DNA of 64,000 bases from Mesorhizobium sp. CA8 (GTDB taxonomy: Bacteria; Pseudomonadota; Alphaproteobacteria; Rhizobiales; Rhizobiaceae): the NCBI RefSeq assembly GCF_020164955.1, contig NZ_JAIUHG010000005.1, positions 186,001 to 250,000 on the forward strand, read 5' to 3'. The notes under the pieces are model-generated. The model searched no databases, was not told where the DNA came from, and worked only from the letters and a program-made list of their open reading frames with translations. How positions within the stretch are numbered: position 1 is the first letter of the stretch; each line of letters starts with the position of its first letter. Position numbers and translations under genes: made by a program. This document shows, in pieces, positions 9,454 through 18,430 of the stretch.

Positions 9454-10624
9454 TCAGGCGTTGACATGGACATCCCGCGGGAACTTCGTCAGCGTCTCGT
9501 TGCCGGTATCGGTCACCAGAATGGTCTCGCTGATCTCGATACCCCAGCCGTCCATCCACATGCCCAGGATGGAATGAACGACATTGCCGGGTTGCAGCAC
9601 CGTCTTGTCACCCGGCCTCAGGCTGATCGTATGCTCGCCCCAATCCGGCGGATAAGCAACGCCGATGGAATAGCCGATGCGCGATTCCTTCTTCAGCCCG
9701 TGACGCTCTATGACCTTGCGCCACGCGGCTTCGACCGCTTCGGCGGTCGTGCCCGGCCGCACCGCATCGAGCACCGCATCCATGCCTTCGATCACCGCCT
9801 TTGCCGTGTCCGCGACGCGGGTCGGCGTCTTGCCGAGTTGCATGGTCCTGGCAAGTCCCGCAGCGTAGCGGCGGCAGACGCCGGCAAGCTCGAGCGCGAT
9901 CGTTTCGTCCTTTCCGAACCGCCGGTCGCTCCACATGATGTGCGGCGCGGAAGCATTTTCGCCGCCGCGGCGGCAGCGCCGTGATATCGCCGGCGAAATC
10001 CGGGCTGCCGGCGATCTGCGCCGCCTGGATGGAAGCGATCGCGTCGCATTCGCGCACGCCCGGCGCAATGACTTCGTAGGCTCGCGCAACAGCCGCTTGC
10101 GCCAGCCTCGACGCGTTGCGCAGATAGGCGATTTCCGGCGCTGATTTCACCGCGCGGATCCAGTTCACGAGCAGATCGGCATCATGCCATGTCGCATCGG
10201 GCAATCCGGCGACGAGCCGCGCATGCGCCTTCGGCGAGAAATAGTAGGCTTCGAGCTCGATGCCGATATGGCGGCTGCCCCAGCCCTTGGCGACGATCCA
10301 CGCCGCGACCCAGTCCATGGGATGACGGTCGGCGCGCTGCACATGGTCTTCCGGGAAGCCGACGATGTTTTCCGGCTTCATCCAGGCCGTCAGCAACCCG
10401 CCGGCCGCATCCATGGCGCGGCCGATCCAGACCGGCTCGACCTCCTCGATCGGAACAAGCACCACCTGTGGCGTGTAGAACGACCAGCCGTCATAGCCGG
10501 TGATGTAATGCTGGTTGGCGACGTCGTTGACGATCAGTAGTTCGATGCCGCGCATGGCCATCTCGGCGCGGATTTTTCCGAGCCGCCGCTGGTACTCTTC
10601 GCGGGCAAAAGGCAGTTCAATCAT
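9454..10624 (-). pseudogene. M24-family (creatinase/ectoine hydrolase-like) peptidase with one frameshift
   Basis: Two overlapping minus-strand frames together give one M24 protein of about 390 residues. The first frame (from 10624) encodes the creatinase N-terminal domain and the start of the pita-bread domain, up to DFAGDITALPP. The family sequence then resumes in a second frame with GENASAPHIMWSDRRFG and continues to the stop at 9454. The switch lies in the GC-rich run near 9958-9980, consistent with one extra base or two missing bases. The start has a good AGGAG site. The overall sequence recalls ectoine hydrolase DoeA, but substrate is uncertain. It is either a recent pseudogene or a sequencing error in a GC run. 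Confidence 0.8.
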
Positions 10625-10849
10625 CTTTTCTCCTCGCCGGACCTATCTGATCGGGGGCGAGCCGCGGCTTCCCCTCCGCCCACCATCGCGATGGTTTTGA
10701 CGGCCGGCAATCGGCCAGGACAATGCACAAGCATGGCCTAGCCCGGCTTGGCTTAAGCCACCTTGGTGATCGCGGTGGGTTTTTTGAATTCCATTTGACT
10801 GAATAGATTTTCTCTGCAAGTCTTGCCGCAGGGATGGGATGCGCAAGCC

Positions 10850-12016
10850 ATGGCGTTGCGGGGGACCAATCAGGAATTCGGGCGGCCGTACAACCGGCGC
10901 ATCGTACTTGAGTCCATCCGCCGCTTCGGCCCCATCGCGCGCGGCGATATCGCCCGGCATGTTGGACTGACAGTCCAGACCGTTTCGACCATCGTTCGCG
11001 AGTTGGAGGAACAAGGTTACATCCTGTCGGTTCGCGAGGAGCCGAAGGGTCGTGGCCTGCCGCCGGCGAGGCTGCGCATCAACCCAGACGGCGGATATGC
11101 CGTCGGCATCCACCTCACTCCGCTCGGCATCGACGCGGCGCTGATCAACCTCAGCGGCGACGTGGTAGAGGGTGCGCACCGCAGCGCGCCCAATGCCGCT
11201 CCCGATGACGCGTTCGAAGCAATCGGCGCCATGGTCGCCGAAATGACAGGGCGTCGCCCGGGCAGCCGCGTCATCGGCATCGGCATGGCGCTTCCTGGCC
11301 CGTTCGGTGTCGAACCCATGAGCTTTGTCGGCCCGACGACCATGGTTGGCTGGCGGGACGTTTTGCTACGCGAGCGGCTGTCGGCAGCCACCGGCCTGCC
11401 GGCCTTCTTCGAAAACGACATGGCGGCCGCCGCCATGGGCGAACGCCTCTATGGTTTCGGCGCCAAGCATTCCGAATATTACTATCTATATTTCGGCGTC
11501 GGTCTTGGCGGCGCCATGCTGCATGATGGCAGCGTCTTGCGCGGCGCCTGGGGCAATGCCGGCGAGATCGGGCATATCCCCGTCGTTCCGGGCGGCGAGC
11601 CGTGCCCCTGCGGCAATCGCGGCTGCCTCGAACGCTATATTTCGCTGGACGCGCGAAGCCGCTGGAGCGGCGACGATGCCGGCTGGGTGGCCGAGGTCGC
11701 GCCCGTATTCCGCAACGCGATCGCCATCATCGAGAACCTCTTCGATCCCGAAACCATCGTCCTTGGCGGATTGGCCTCGCCTGGCCTGCTTGAACGGCTG
11801 GCGGCATCGCTGGAGCCGCTGCTGAATTCGGTTTCGGCGCGCAAGGATCGCACCACACCGCGTATCCTGCTGGCGCAAGGTGGCCAGCACGCGGTGCTGC
11901 GCGGAGCGGCGGCGCTTGCCGTTGCGGGCGTGCTTTCCCCGCGCTTCGGCCAAATCTTCACCGCCAAGCGGCAGCGCGATGGCGACCTTTTGAAGGGTGG
12001 AGACATCGCAGCATGA
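10850..12016 (+). CDS. ROK-family transcriptional regulator of sugar locus I
   Basis: About 388 residues. The N-terminal winged helix-turn-helix (GPIARGDIARHVGLTVQTVS) precedes a ROK sugar-kinase-like domain with the structural zinc motif C-P-C-G-x-x-G-C-x-E and a GHIP segment. ROK repressors bind DNA near sugar genes and are released by a sugar or sugar phosphate. It is divergent from the M24 pseudogene, and its last codons overlap the ABC ATPase start (ATGA), so regulator and transporter share an mRNA and the locus probably regulates itself. A TTG at 10823 would lengthen it by nine residues; I prefer the ATG at 10850. Confidence 0.9.
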   Translation: MALRGTNQEFGRPYNRRIVLESIRRFGPIARGDIARHVGLTVQTVSTIVRELEEQGYILSVREEPKGRGLPPARLRINPDGGYAVGIHLTPLGIDAALINLSGDVVEGAHRSAPNAAPDDAFEAIGAMVAEMTGRRPGSRVIGIGMALPGPFGVEPMSFVGPTTMVGWRDVLLRERLSAATGLPAFFENDMAAAAMGERLYGFGAKHSEYYYLYFGVGLGGAMLHDGSVLRGAWGNAGEIGHIPVVPGGEPCPCGNRGCLERYISLDARSRWSGDDAGWVAEVAPVFRNAIAIIENLFDPETIVLGGLASPGLLERLAASLEPLLNSVSARKDRTTPRILLAQGGQHAVLRGAAALAVAGVLSPRFGQIFTAKRQRDGDLLKGGDIAA

Positions 12017-12777
12017 GCGAACCGCTTCTGGTCCTCGACAACGTCGCTAAGAACTACGGCGCCATCCAGGCGCTGCGCGGCATCAGCTTTTCGATCGGAC
12101 GCGGCGAGGTTGTGGCCCTTCTCGGCGACAACGGCGCCGGCAAGTCGACGCTGGTCAAGATCATCGCAGGCGGACTCGAACCGACCTCGGGCCGCATGCT
12201 GTTCGAAGGCAAGGAATTCCTCGCCAGGTCTCCGGCTGAGGCCAAGGCCGCCGGCATCGAAACCGTCTACCAGGACCTTTCGCTCTGCACCAATGTCGAT
12301 GTCGTAGCCAACTTCTTCATGGGACGCGAGATCACCCGCAAGGTGCTGGGCGTTCCGGTCCTCGACGAGCGCGCGATGGAAGCGGTGGTCGGCAAGGCGC
12401 TGGCCAATGCCGGCACGCGTATTCCTTCGCTGCGCACCAAGGTCGAGCATCTCTCGGGCGGCCAGCGGCAGGCGATCGAGCTGAACCGCTTCGTCCATTG
12501 GGGCGGCAAGCTGGTGCTGCTCGACGAGCCCTTCGCCGCGCTCGGCGTCGAACAGACCCGTCGCGGCCTCGACATGATCCGCCAGGTGGCGAGGCAGGGT
12601 ATCGGCGTCGTCATCATCACCCACATCATGCAGCAGGCCTTCCAGGTCGCCGACCGGATCGTGGTGATCCGCCATGGCGTCGTGGCCGGTGACGTTGCCC
12701 GCAACAAGACAAGTCCCGACGCGGTGATCAACATGATCACCGGGGAGACGCTCGCCGGTGCCGGACCGGCGGGTTGA
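12013..12777 (+). CDS. sugar ABC transporter ATP-binding protein (FrcA/RbsA type, single domain)
   Basis: This 254-residue cytoplasmic ATPase has Walker [10 protein letters not shown], the signature LSGGQRQ and Walker [12 protein letters not shown]. It has one nucleotide-binding domain, unlike the ~500-residue double-domain RbsA, so it resembles FrcA-type carbohydrate uptake ATPases and probably works as a dimer. It overlaps the ROK gene by four bases and is followed 38 nt later by the binding-protein gene. Together with the permease at 13957 it forms a complete CUT2-type importer. Confidence 0.93.
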   Translation: MSEPLLVLDNVAKNYGAIQALRGISFSIGRGEVVALLGDNGAGKSTLVKIIAGGLEPTSGRMLFEGKEFLARSPAEAKAAGIETVYQDLSLCTNVDVVANFFMGREITRKVLGVPVLDERAMEAVVGKALANAGTRIPSLRTKVEHLSGGQRQAIELNRFVHWGGKLVLLDEPFAALGVEQTRRGLDMIRQVARQGIGVVIITHIMQQAFQVADRIVVIRHGVVAGDVARNKTSPDAVINMITGETLAGAGPAG

Positions 12778-12815
12778 GAAACAATGAGGGGTCCGGCGCA
12801 AGAGGAGCGAACGAC

Positions 12816-13856
12816 ATGAAGCGACTGCTACTTTCTGTCTTCGGTATCCTGGCACTGGCCATTGCCACGCTAACGCCGGCATTCGCCCAGTCCAAGGGTA
12901 CCGTCTATTACCTGGTGCCGACATTGCTTGACGAATTCCAGACCGGCTCGGTGAGCGCTCTGGAACTGTTCCTGAAGCAGGTCGGCTATGAGATGAAAAC
13001 GCTGAACGCGGACAACAAGACCGACGCTCAGCAATCGCAAATGAATGACGTTATCGCGCTGAAGCCCAAGGCGATCATCCTCGCGGCGGTCGATTTCAAC
13101 GCGTTGAAGCCATCCGTTGAAGCCGCCCGCGCTGCCGGCATCCCGGTGGTCGAGTTCGACCGCCAGATCACCGCAACGCCGTCCGACTTCACCTCGGTCG
13201 CAGGCACGGTCGAGATCGGCCACATCGCGGCCGATCAGGCCGAGGCCCTGCTGAAGGCCAAAAACGGCTCGGTCAAGGGCAAGATCCTCCAGGTGCTCGG
13301 CGATCCGGGCGATCCCTACACGCTCGACATCCAGAAGGGTTTCGAGGAGAAAATGAAGGCGTTTCCGGACGTCAAGATCATTTCGCTGCCGGCCATGCAA
13401 TGGGAAGCGAGCAATGCCGGCACCATCGTCGCCGACCAGATGTTGGCCAATCCAGACATCGACCTGATCTTCAGCCATGCCGCCCACCTCTCGGTCGCCG
13501 CGGTCGCATCGCTCGAAGCCGCCGGCAAGAAGCCGGGCGATGTCATGCTGATGAGCTCGAACGGCGCGCCGGTCGGCCTCGACCTCATCCGGAAGGGCTG
13601 GCTGAATGTCGAGGTCGAGCAGCCGCTTTACGCGCAGGCCGCAGCCGTCGCCATGTTCATGGATAAGGTCGCCAACAAGCAGGAGATCAAGCCCGGTGAC
13701 TACGACGTGCTCGGCCTGAAGTCGGTGGTGACCAAGGAAGCCTGGGGACCCAACATCAAGATCCCGGGCGCCGCGATCACCAAGACAAACGTCGACAATC
13801 CTGCCTTCTGGGGCAACCAGAAGCCGCCGACGGATACGGTCAAGTCCGTCGAATAG
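12816..13856 (+). CDS. periplasmic sugar-binding protein of locus I (RbsB-like)
   Basis: 346 residues with a Sec signal peptide ([19 protein letters not shown], cleavage after AFA-Q). The mature part has the two-lobed periplasmic-binding fold of the RbsB family, with landmark segments [23 protein letters not shown] and a hinge region around DPGDPYT. A good AGGAG site precedes the ATG at 12816; the longer frame from 12774 lacks one. It delivers its sugar to the permease encoded downstream. The substrate is not evident from sequence. A stem-loop after its stop codon probably protects this part of the mRNA. Confidence 0.92.
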   Translation: MKRLLLSVFGILALAIATLTPAFAQSKGTVYYLVPTLLDEFQTGSVSALELFLKQVGYEMKTLNADNKTDAQQSQMNDVIALKPKAIILAAVDFNALKPSVEAARAAGIPVVEFDRQITATPSDFTSVAGTVEIGHIAADQAEALLKAKNGSVKGKILQVLGDPGDPYTLDIQKGFEEKMKAFPDVKIISLPAMQWEASNAGTIVADQMLANPDIDLIFSHAAHLSVAAVASLEAAGKKPGDVMLMSSNGAPVGLDLIRKGWLNVEVEQPLYAQAAAVAMFMDKVANKQEIKPGDYDVLGLKSVVTKEAWGPNIKIPGAAITKTNVDNPAFWGNQKPPTDTVKSVE

Positions 13857-13873
13857 GCTTTCCCAGCAGAGCT

Positions 13874-13892
13874 CCGGGCCGCCGTGGCCCGG
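13874..13892 (+). promoter_or_regulatory. intercistronic stem-loop after the binding-protein gene
   Basis: Seven perfect G-C-rich base pairs (CCGGGCC / GGCCCGG) enclose a five-base loop (GCCGT), 17 nt after the binding-protein stop and 64 nt before the permease. No T-run follows, so it is more likely an mRNA-stabilising or attenuating hairpin than a full terminator. Such hairpins commonly give the binding protein a higher level than its membrane partners. Confidence 0.65.
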
Positions 13893-13956
13893 GGCCTTGC
13901 GGTGCGTCCGCGCAGAAGCGGTCGCGCATCCGTCCTGACGCCAACCGGATCGCCCC

Positions 13957-14952
13957 ATGAGTCCGCGCACTCGCCATAGTCTCGAGCTCGTTCTCGACAA
14001 TCTCGTCTGGTTCATGCTGGTCTTCGTGCTGGCGGTGTTCTCGATGTTCATTCCGAACTTCTTCCAGCTCGGCATTTTCGCCAACATCGTCGAGGCTTCG
14101 AGCGTACTGGGCGTCATGTCGATCGGGCTGGCGCTGGTCATCATTGCCGGCCACATGGACCTTTCGGTCGAATCGGTCGCCGCGCTCAGCGCCATGGCGG
14201 TCGGCATTATGTTCTGCTCGTCCGGCATAGGCCTCGGCGTGCAACTGCATCCGGATTGGCTGATGGTGCCGGTATCGCTCGCCATCGCGCTGGCGGTGGG
14301 CGCGATCATCGGTGTCATCAACGGGCTCCTCATCGTCAGATTGAAGATGAGCGCCTTCATCATCACGCTTGCTTCCTACATCTGGGTGCGCGGCCTCGTG
14401 CTGGTCATCTCCGGCGGCCGCTCCGCACAGGACCTCGCCCCCGCGATCCGCTGGTTCGGCATCCAGCGCCTTGCCGGTCTGCCCCTCACCGCGTGGATCG
14501 CGGTCGCCTGCTTCGTCATCTTTTCCTTGATCCTGGCCAAGACGCCTTTCGGCCGGCATCTGGTGATGATCGGCGGCAACGAGACGGCGACCTTCCGCGC
14601 CGGTATCTGCGTCAACCGCAACCTGATCGTGGCCTTCGTGCTCGCCGGCGCCATTGCCGGGCTTGCCGGTTGGCTGCTTGCCATCCGCACCTCCGGCGCC
14701 ACCGCCAATCTCGGCGTCGGGCTCCTCTTCAACGCGTTCGCCGCCGTCGTCATCGGCGGCGTCAGCCTGAAGGGCGGCGTCGGCACACTACCAGGGGTTT
14801 ACGCCGGCGTGTTGCTGCTGTCGGCCATCAACACGGCCATCAACCTGATGGGCCTGCCGGCTAACTTCACCCAGGTCATCCATGGTCTGCTGGTGCTAGC
14901 GGCCGTGCTGCTGGACGCTTTCAAGCAAACCATTCGTCAAAAACTCGCATGA
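13957..14952 (+). CDS. sugar ABC transporter permease (RbsC-like)
   Basis: 331 residues with about eight to ten hydrophobic membrane segments and the BPD_transp_2 conserved stretch (GHMDLSVESVAALSAM; GGVSLKGGVGTLPG near the C-terminus). It forms the membrane channel of the locus I importer with the ATPase at 12013. It lies 100 nt after the binding-protein gene, across a stem-loop, and 13 nt before the SDR gene. The ribosome-binding site is weak. Confidence 0.93.
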   Translation: MSPRTRHSLELVLDNLVWFMLVFVLAVFSMFIPNFFQLGIFANIVEASSVLGVMSIGLALVIIAGHMDLSVESVAALSAMAVGIMFCSSGIGLGVQLHPDWLMVPVSLAIALAVGAIIGVINGLLIVRLKMSAFIITLASYIWVRGLVLVISGGRSAQDLAPAIRWFGIQRLAGLPLTAWIAVACFVIFSLILAKTPFGRHLVMIGGNETATFRAGICVNRNLIVAFVLAGAIAGLAGWLLAIRTSGATANLGVGLLFNAFAAVVIGGVSLKGGVGTLPGVYAGVLLLSAINTAINLMGLPANFTQVIHGLLVLAAVLLDAFKQTIRQKLA

Positions 14953-14965
14953 CAGGACCGCTCGC

Positions 14966-15736
14966 ATGACCGGACGCATCGAAGGCAAGGTGGCAGCGAT
15001 CGTCGGCGCCGCGCGCGGCATCGGCAAGGGCATAGCCCAGCGCTTTGCCGAGGAAGGCGCAAGGCTGGTGCTCGCTGACAGCGAGGCCGAGGCCGGCCAG
15101 GCGAGCGCCGATGAGCTCGGCGCCGCTTTCATCCACACCGACATCTCGAGGATGGCCGACGCGGAAGCCGTTGTGGCATTGGCGCTGGAGCGCCATGGCC
15201 GCCTCGACATCATTGTCCAGAACGCCGGCATCTACCCCTGGCAATTAATCGAGAACACCAGTCCCGACGATTGGGACCGCGTCATGGCGGTTAATTTGCG
15301 CGGCACTTTCAACGCCGCCCGCGCCGCCCTGACACCGATGAGGGCACAGCAGAGCGGCCGCATGCTCTTCACATCCTCGATTACCGGCCCACAGGTGAGC
15401 AGCCCCGGCCACGGTCACTATTCCGCCAGCAAGGCCGGCATCAACGGCTTCATCCGTTCCGCGGCTCTGGAGTTTTCCGGCTATGGCATCACCGTCAACG
15501 GCGTCGAGCCCGGCAACATCCTGACCGAAGGCATGAAGCTGCATCGCGATGCCGCGTTCATCAAGAGCATGGAGGACGCCGTGCCGCTCGGCCGCCTTGG
15601 TACGCCGCGCGACGTCGCCAACGCCTTCCTGTTCCTGGCCTCGGACGACGCCAGCTATATAACCGGTACGACCATTGTCGTCGATGGCGGCCAGCTCCTG
15701 CCGGAAGGCCAGGATTTCCGCCTGACACCGTCGTGA
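14966..15736 (+). CDS. short-chain dehydrogenase/reductase of sugar locus I
   Basis: This 256-residue SDR has the nucleotide-binding glycine motif GAARGIG, NAG (about residue 89), the catalytic Ser (FTSSITG, about 138) and YSASK (Tyr about 152, Lys 156). The C-terminal VDGG is also family-typical. It most likely oxidises the imported sugar or alcohol with NAD(P). It follows the permease by 13 nt, so it belongs to the same operon and is the only catabolic enzyme left in the locus. The true substrate could be a sugar, a polyol or an aldonic acid. Confidence 0.9.
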   Translation: MTGRIEGKVAAIVGAARGIGKGIAQRFAEEGARLVLADSEAEAGQASADELGAAFIHTDISRMADAEAVVALALERHGRLDIIVQNAGIYPWQLIENTSPDDWDRVMAVNLRGTFNAARAALTPMRAQQSGRMLFTSSITGPQVSSPGHGHYSASKAGINGFIRSAALEFSGYGITVNGVEPGNILTEGMKLHRDAAFIKSMEDAVPLGRLGTPRDVANAFLFLASDDASYITGTTIVVDGGQLLPEGQDFRLTPS

Positions 15737-15860
15737 TTCGCTGCAACTCCGGCGCCCGTCCACCTTTGGGGTGACAGCCGCTGCAATGACCGGCTCGTTC
15801 ATCGCCTATTCAACCGGTCTGCTGTAGCATGATGAGCCTGAATCGCACGGAGGACGTATC

Positions 15861-16397
15861 GTGTCAAAAACCCCAATTTTCTTGATCCGAATGGCGTTGG
15901 CAGTCATTTGCTTCGTCGGCTTGGCGGCGACCGCCACCGCCCTTTTCCCCGCCACCGCCTCGGCCCAGCAGCTGCGGCGATGCGCCAATGAAGGCGGCAT
16001 ATGCCGCTTGCCCTATCCCACGGAGGTGATTTACGGCGCGCGTGGTCGAACAACCTCGCGGTTTTTCGACCGTCGGTCCGTCCCCTGCTCGAATCGCCTG
16101 TTTGGCGACCCTGCCCCCGGCCGCGAAAAAGCCTGTTATTTCGTGGCGCGTGGCGGCTATGGCGATGACGACAATTACGGAGACGACGATTACGGCTCCC
16201 GCCCCTACCGTGGCGAATGGGTCGCCTGCGCCAGGGAGGGTGAGTTCTGCGATTTCCGCGGCCGCGCGATGGTCAGATACGGCGCACGTGGCCAGTACAC
16301 GCAGGATGTTTTCAGGAACGGTGTCAGATGCGGCAACGACGCCTTTGATGATGATCCCGCCCCCGGCGCTCGCAAACGCTGCTACGTCAGGCAGTAA
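15861..16397 (+). CDS. secreted protein with two copies of a cysteine-rich YGARG domain
   Basis: 178 residues from a GTG, with a strong GGAGG site. A signal peptide (about residues 1-35, ending ATASA-Q) is followed by two copies of a ~50-residue domain. Each has the order C-A-x-E-G-x-x-C, then V-x-YGARG, then V-x-C-x-N, then DPAPG and a final C-Y. The linker between them is acidic and glycine-rich (GYGDDDNYGDD). Each copy has four cysteines, so two disulfides per domain are likely. I recall single copies of this pattern at the ends of secreted glycosidases and lyases, which suggests carbohydrate binding, but no function is established. Stand-alone duplication is unusual. Confidence 0.8.
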   Translation: MSKTPIFLIRMALAVICFVGLAATATALFPATASAQQLRRCANEGGICRLPYPTEVIYGARGRTTSRFFDRRSVPCSNRLFGDPAPGREKACYFVARGGYGDDDNYGDDDYGSRPYRGEWVACAREGEFCDFRGRAMVRYGARGQYTQDVFRNGVRCGNDAFDDDPAPGARKRCYVRQ

Positions 16398-16481
16398 CTG
16401 CGCCTGAACCCGGCGCGCGCAATAAGGTGGCGGCCCCAGCAAGGGCCGTCGCCGCATTCCGTTTCGGCTTGTCCGGCAGGC

Positions 16482-16557
<76 letters not shown>

Positions 16558-16775
16558 GCTTGAGCGCGGACCTTTAAGCAGTTAGGGCCGCATTCGCAAG
16601 GCCAAATGAATAAGAGGCGCGCCTGTCGCGGTGCGGATTTCCCCAGCCTCGGCGCCGCTGTCAAAAAACCTTCTCCTGATTGCTGTAATGCGTGAATGCC
16701 GCGCTTGACACCCGCGGGCGAACCCCTTATCCACCGCCCCATCGACGAACACGCCTGACACGTGCTCGTCAGTGC

Positions 16776-16852
16776 GCGGGTGTAGCTCAGTCGGTTAGAG
16801 TGCCGGCCTGTCACGCCGGAGGTCGCGGGTTCGAGCCCCGTCACTCGCGCCA
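16776..16852 (+). tRNA. tRNA-Asp (anticodon GTC)
   Basis: A complete cloverleaf of 77 nt: acceptor GCGGGTG/CACTCGC, anticodon stem CCGGC/GCCGG with loop CTGTCAC, T loop with GTTCGAG, discriminator G and encoded CCA. The anticodon GTC is at 16810-16812. Confidence 0.97.
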
Positions 16853-16859
16853 TCTTTTC

Positions 16860-16876
16860 AAGGGCTTAGGCCCTTT
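16860..16876 (+). terminator. probable terminator of tRNA-Asp
   Basis: Eight bases after the tRNA 3' end, AAGGGC and GCCCTT form a six-pair stem with a four-base loop, followed by a short pyrimidine-rich tail. The stem is short, so efficiency is uncertain. Confidence 0.55.
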
Positions 16877-17272
16877 CCCTCCAAAGACGTTTAGCTTTGC
16901 GTTCCTGGCCGAGTAATTTGCGGCCTTCGTGCCGGTAATCGTCGGCGGCTCGTACCGCGCCGAGTAGAACGTAAGTCCGCTCCAGGCCTTTAATCCCGGA
17001 ACCATTCCAACCGTGTCGCGTCAGCCCTCGGGCGAAAAACGGGAGAGATCAGATGGGTGTGAGATGTTGAATTTCGACTCGACGACGAGGGGGATGTCGA
17101 CGAGCTTGCCTTCCAGGAATTGCCGCGGGTCGGCGAAGCTTGTCGATACCGGTCGAAGGATCAAACAGGGCCCTGCACGTACTCCGCGTCGTTCATATGC
17201 CCGGCTGCGAGCAAGGCGCGACGACGATGTTGGAACTGACCAGCAGGATTCTTTAGCGCAGTCCCTTGGAAA
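16877..17272. other. 396-bp stretch without a recognisable gene
   Basis: Between the tRNA-Asp terminator and the small peptide gene I find no ORF with a ribosome-binding site and family features. The minus strand has a protein-like but start-less stretch around 17010-17160 (for example LEGKLVDIPLVVESKFNI) that might be the debris of a former gene. I cannot assign it. Confidence 0.5.
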
Positions 17273-17371
17273 TCATTCGCCCAGCACAACCCCCGAAGCG
17301 ACGATCTGGGCCGTCCGTTCGGTGAGCTTCTGGCGCTTTACAAGCGTGGGCTTCTCGTAAGGCTTTTTCAT
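17273..17371 (-). CDS. 32-residue peptide with a RiPP-type YxxPxL leader motif
   Basis: ATG at 17369-17371 to TGA at 17273-17275 encodes 32 residues beginning MKKPYEKPTLVKRQK and ending VASGVVLGE. The N-terminal part has YEKPTL, the YxxPxL motif that lasso-peptide leaders use to bind their RRE protein, followed by the V-K-R-x-x-L-x-x-x-TA pattern I recall from short Rhizobiales peptides annotated as putative RiPP precursors. The C-terminal part has no cysteine and no acidic residue at positions 7-9 after a plausible cleavage site, so a classical lasso ring is not supported. GGAACGG lies just upstream. No maturation enzyme or exporter is encoded nearby. It lies 110 nt downstream of the ribokinase-like gene on the same strand. 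Confidence 0.55.
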   Translation of the reverse strand: MKKPYEKPTLVKRQKLTERTAQIVASGVVLGE

Positions 17372-17481
17372 CCTACCGTTCCAAATCGGCGCGCCGACAG
17401 GACGTTGAACGCGCTCGCCTCAGTTGCGTTCCGCAATAAAGGGCCGCTAAAAAAGTCTCGAAAAATGGAAGGCGGGAGGCC

Positions 17482-18426
17482 TCAGGCCTTGGCGAGCAGC
17501 GCCTCGACCTCCTTGAGGGTCGGCATGGACGGCGCGGTGCCGGGGCGCGTCACCGAAATGCCGGCGACAGCGCAGGCAAAGCGCACGGCCTCCAGCGGCT
17601 CGACGCCCCTTGCCAAAGCGGCTGCGAGGCCGCCGTTGAACGCGTCACCCGCCCCCGTGGTCTCGACCACCGGACCGGCACTGACCGCACCGACATGTTC
17701 GGATCGGTCCTTGCTGTGCAGCAGCGCGCCTTTGTCCCCCAGCGTCACGATGACGGTGCCGACGCCCTTGGCGAGCAGCGCGTCGGCGGCGCGGCGGGCG
17801 TCGTCGATTGAGGAGACATTGATGCCGGTCAACCCTTCTGCCTCGGTCTCGTTGGGCGTGACATAGTCGCAGAGCGCGTAGATGCGGTCGGGCAGGCTGG
17901 CGGCCGGCGCGGGATTGAGAATGGTCGTCACCCCTGCCCCGCGCGCGATTTCCAGCGCCCTCAAGGCCGCATCGATCGGCTGTTCGAGTTGGGTGACGAA
18001 GACGCCGGCGGAACGGATGAGCCCGGCATGCGCCTCGATGTCGGCCGGAGAGATCAGCATTGCCGCGCCCGGACTGACGATGATGGCGTTGTTGCCGGTG
18101 CCTTCCTCGACGAAGATATAGGCCGCGCCCGTATAGCTGTCCGGGGTGTCGATGACGGCGCTATTCACGCCTGCATCCTTCCAGGTCTGTTTCGCCATGT
18201 CGGCGAAGGCATCGACGCCGAGCCTGGTCAGGAAGGTGATGTCGGCGCCGAGTTTCCCTGCCGCCACAGCCTGGTTTGAGCCCTTGCCGCCCGGGCCGAG
18301 CTTGAAGGAATTGCCGAGGATCGTCTCGCCCAGACGCGGCTGGCGGTCCGCGCGATAGGCGGTGTCGGCGACGAACACGCCAAGGATCACAACAGGCTTC
18401 GTGATGACGGGTTTGCCGGTAGCCAT
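17482..18426 (-). CDS. PfkB-family carbohydrate kinase (ribokinase-like)
   Basis: 314 residues. The N-terminal PfkB region has GPGGKGSNQAVAAGKLG, the ribokinase-type first signature, and the C-terminal signature ETTGAGDAFNGGLA holds the catalytic Asp and anion hole. It phosphorylates a pentose or related sugar with ATP; ribose is the closest known substrate, but its partners (FucU-like mutarotase and aldo-keto reductase) leave this open. I start at ATG 18426, four bases past the mutarotase stop. The longer frame would begin inside that gene. It is the last gene of a leftward operon with the mutarotase and ABC ATPase. Confidence 0.9.
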   Translation of the reverse strand: MATGKPVITKPVVILGVFVADTAYRADRQPRLGETILGNSFKLGPGGKGSNQAVAAGKLGADITFLTRLGVDAFADMAKQTWKDAGVNSAVIDTPDSYTGAAYIFVEEGTGNNAIIVSPGAAMLISPADIEAHAGLIRSAGVFVTQLEQPIDAALRALEIARGAGVTTILNPAPAASLPDRIYALCDYVTPNETEAEGLTGINVSSIDDARRAADALLAKGVGTVIVTLGDKGALLHSKDRSEHVGAVSAGPVVETTGAGDAFNGGLAAALARGVEPLEAVRFACAVAGISVTRPGTAPSMPTLKEVEALLAKA

Positions 18427-18430
18427 GTCC

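Noticed and set aside
12870..14366. A 498-residue minus-strand frame opposite sugar locus I
   Set aside because: It is the antisense shadow of the binding-protein and permease genes, typical of high-GC DNA, with no family similarity.
17013..17360. A 115-residue plus-strand frame in the tRNA-Asp to kinase gap
   Set aside because: Arg/Ser-rich composition without domain or ribosome-binding site; the minus strand there holds the better small peptide candidate.
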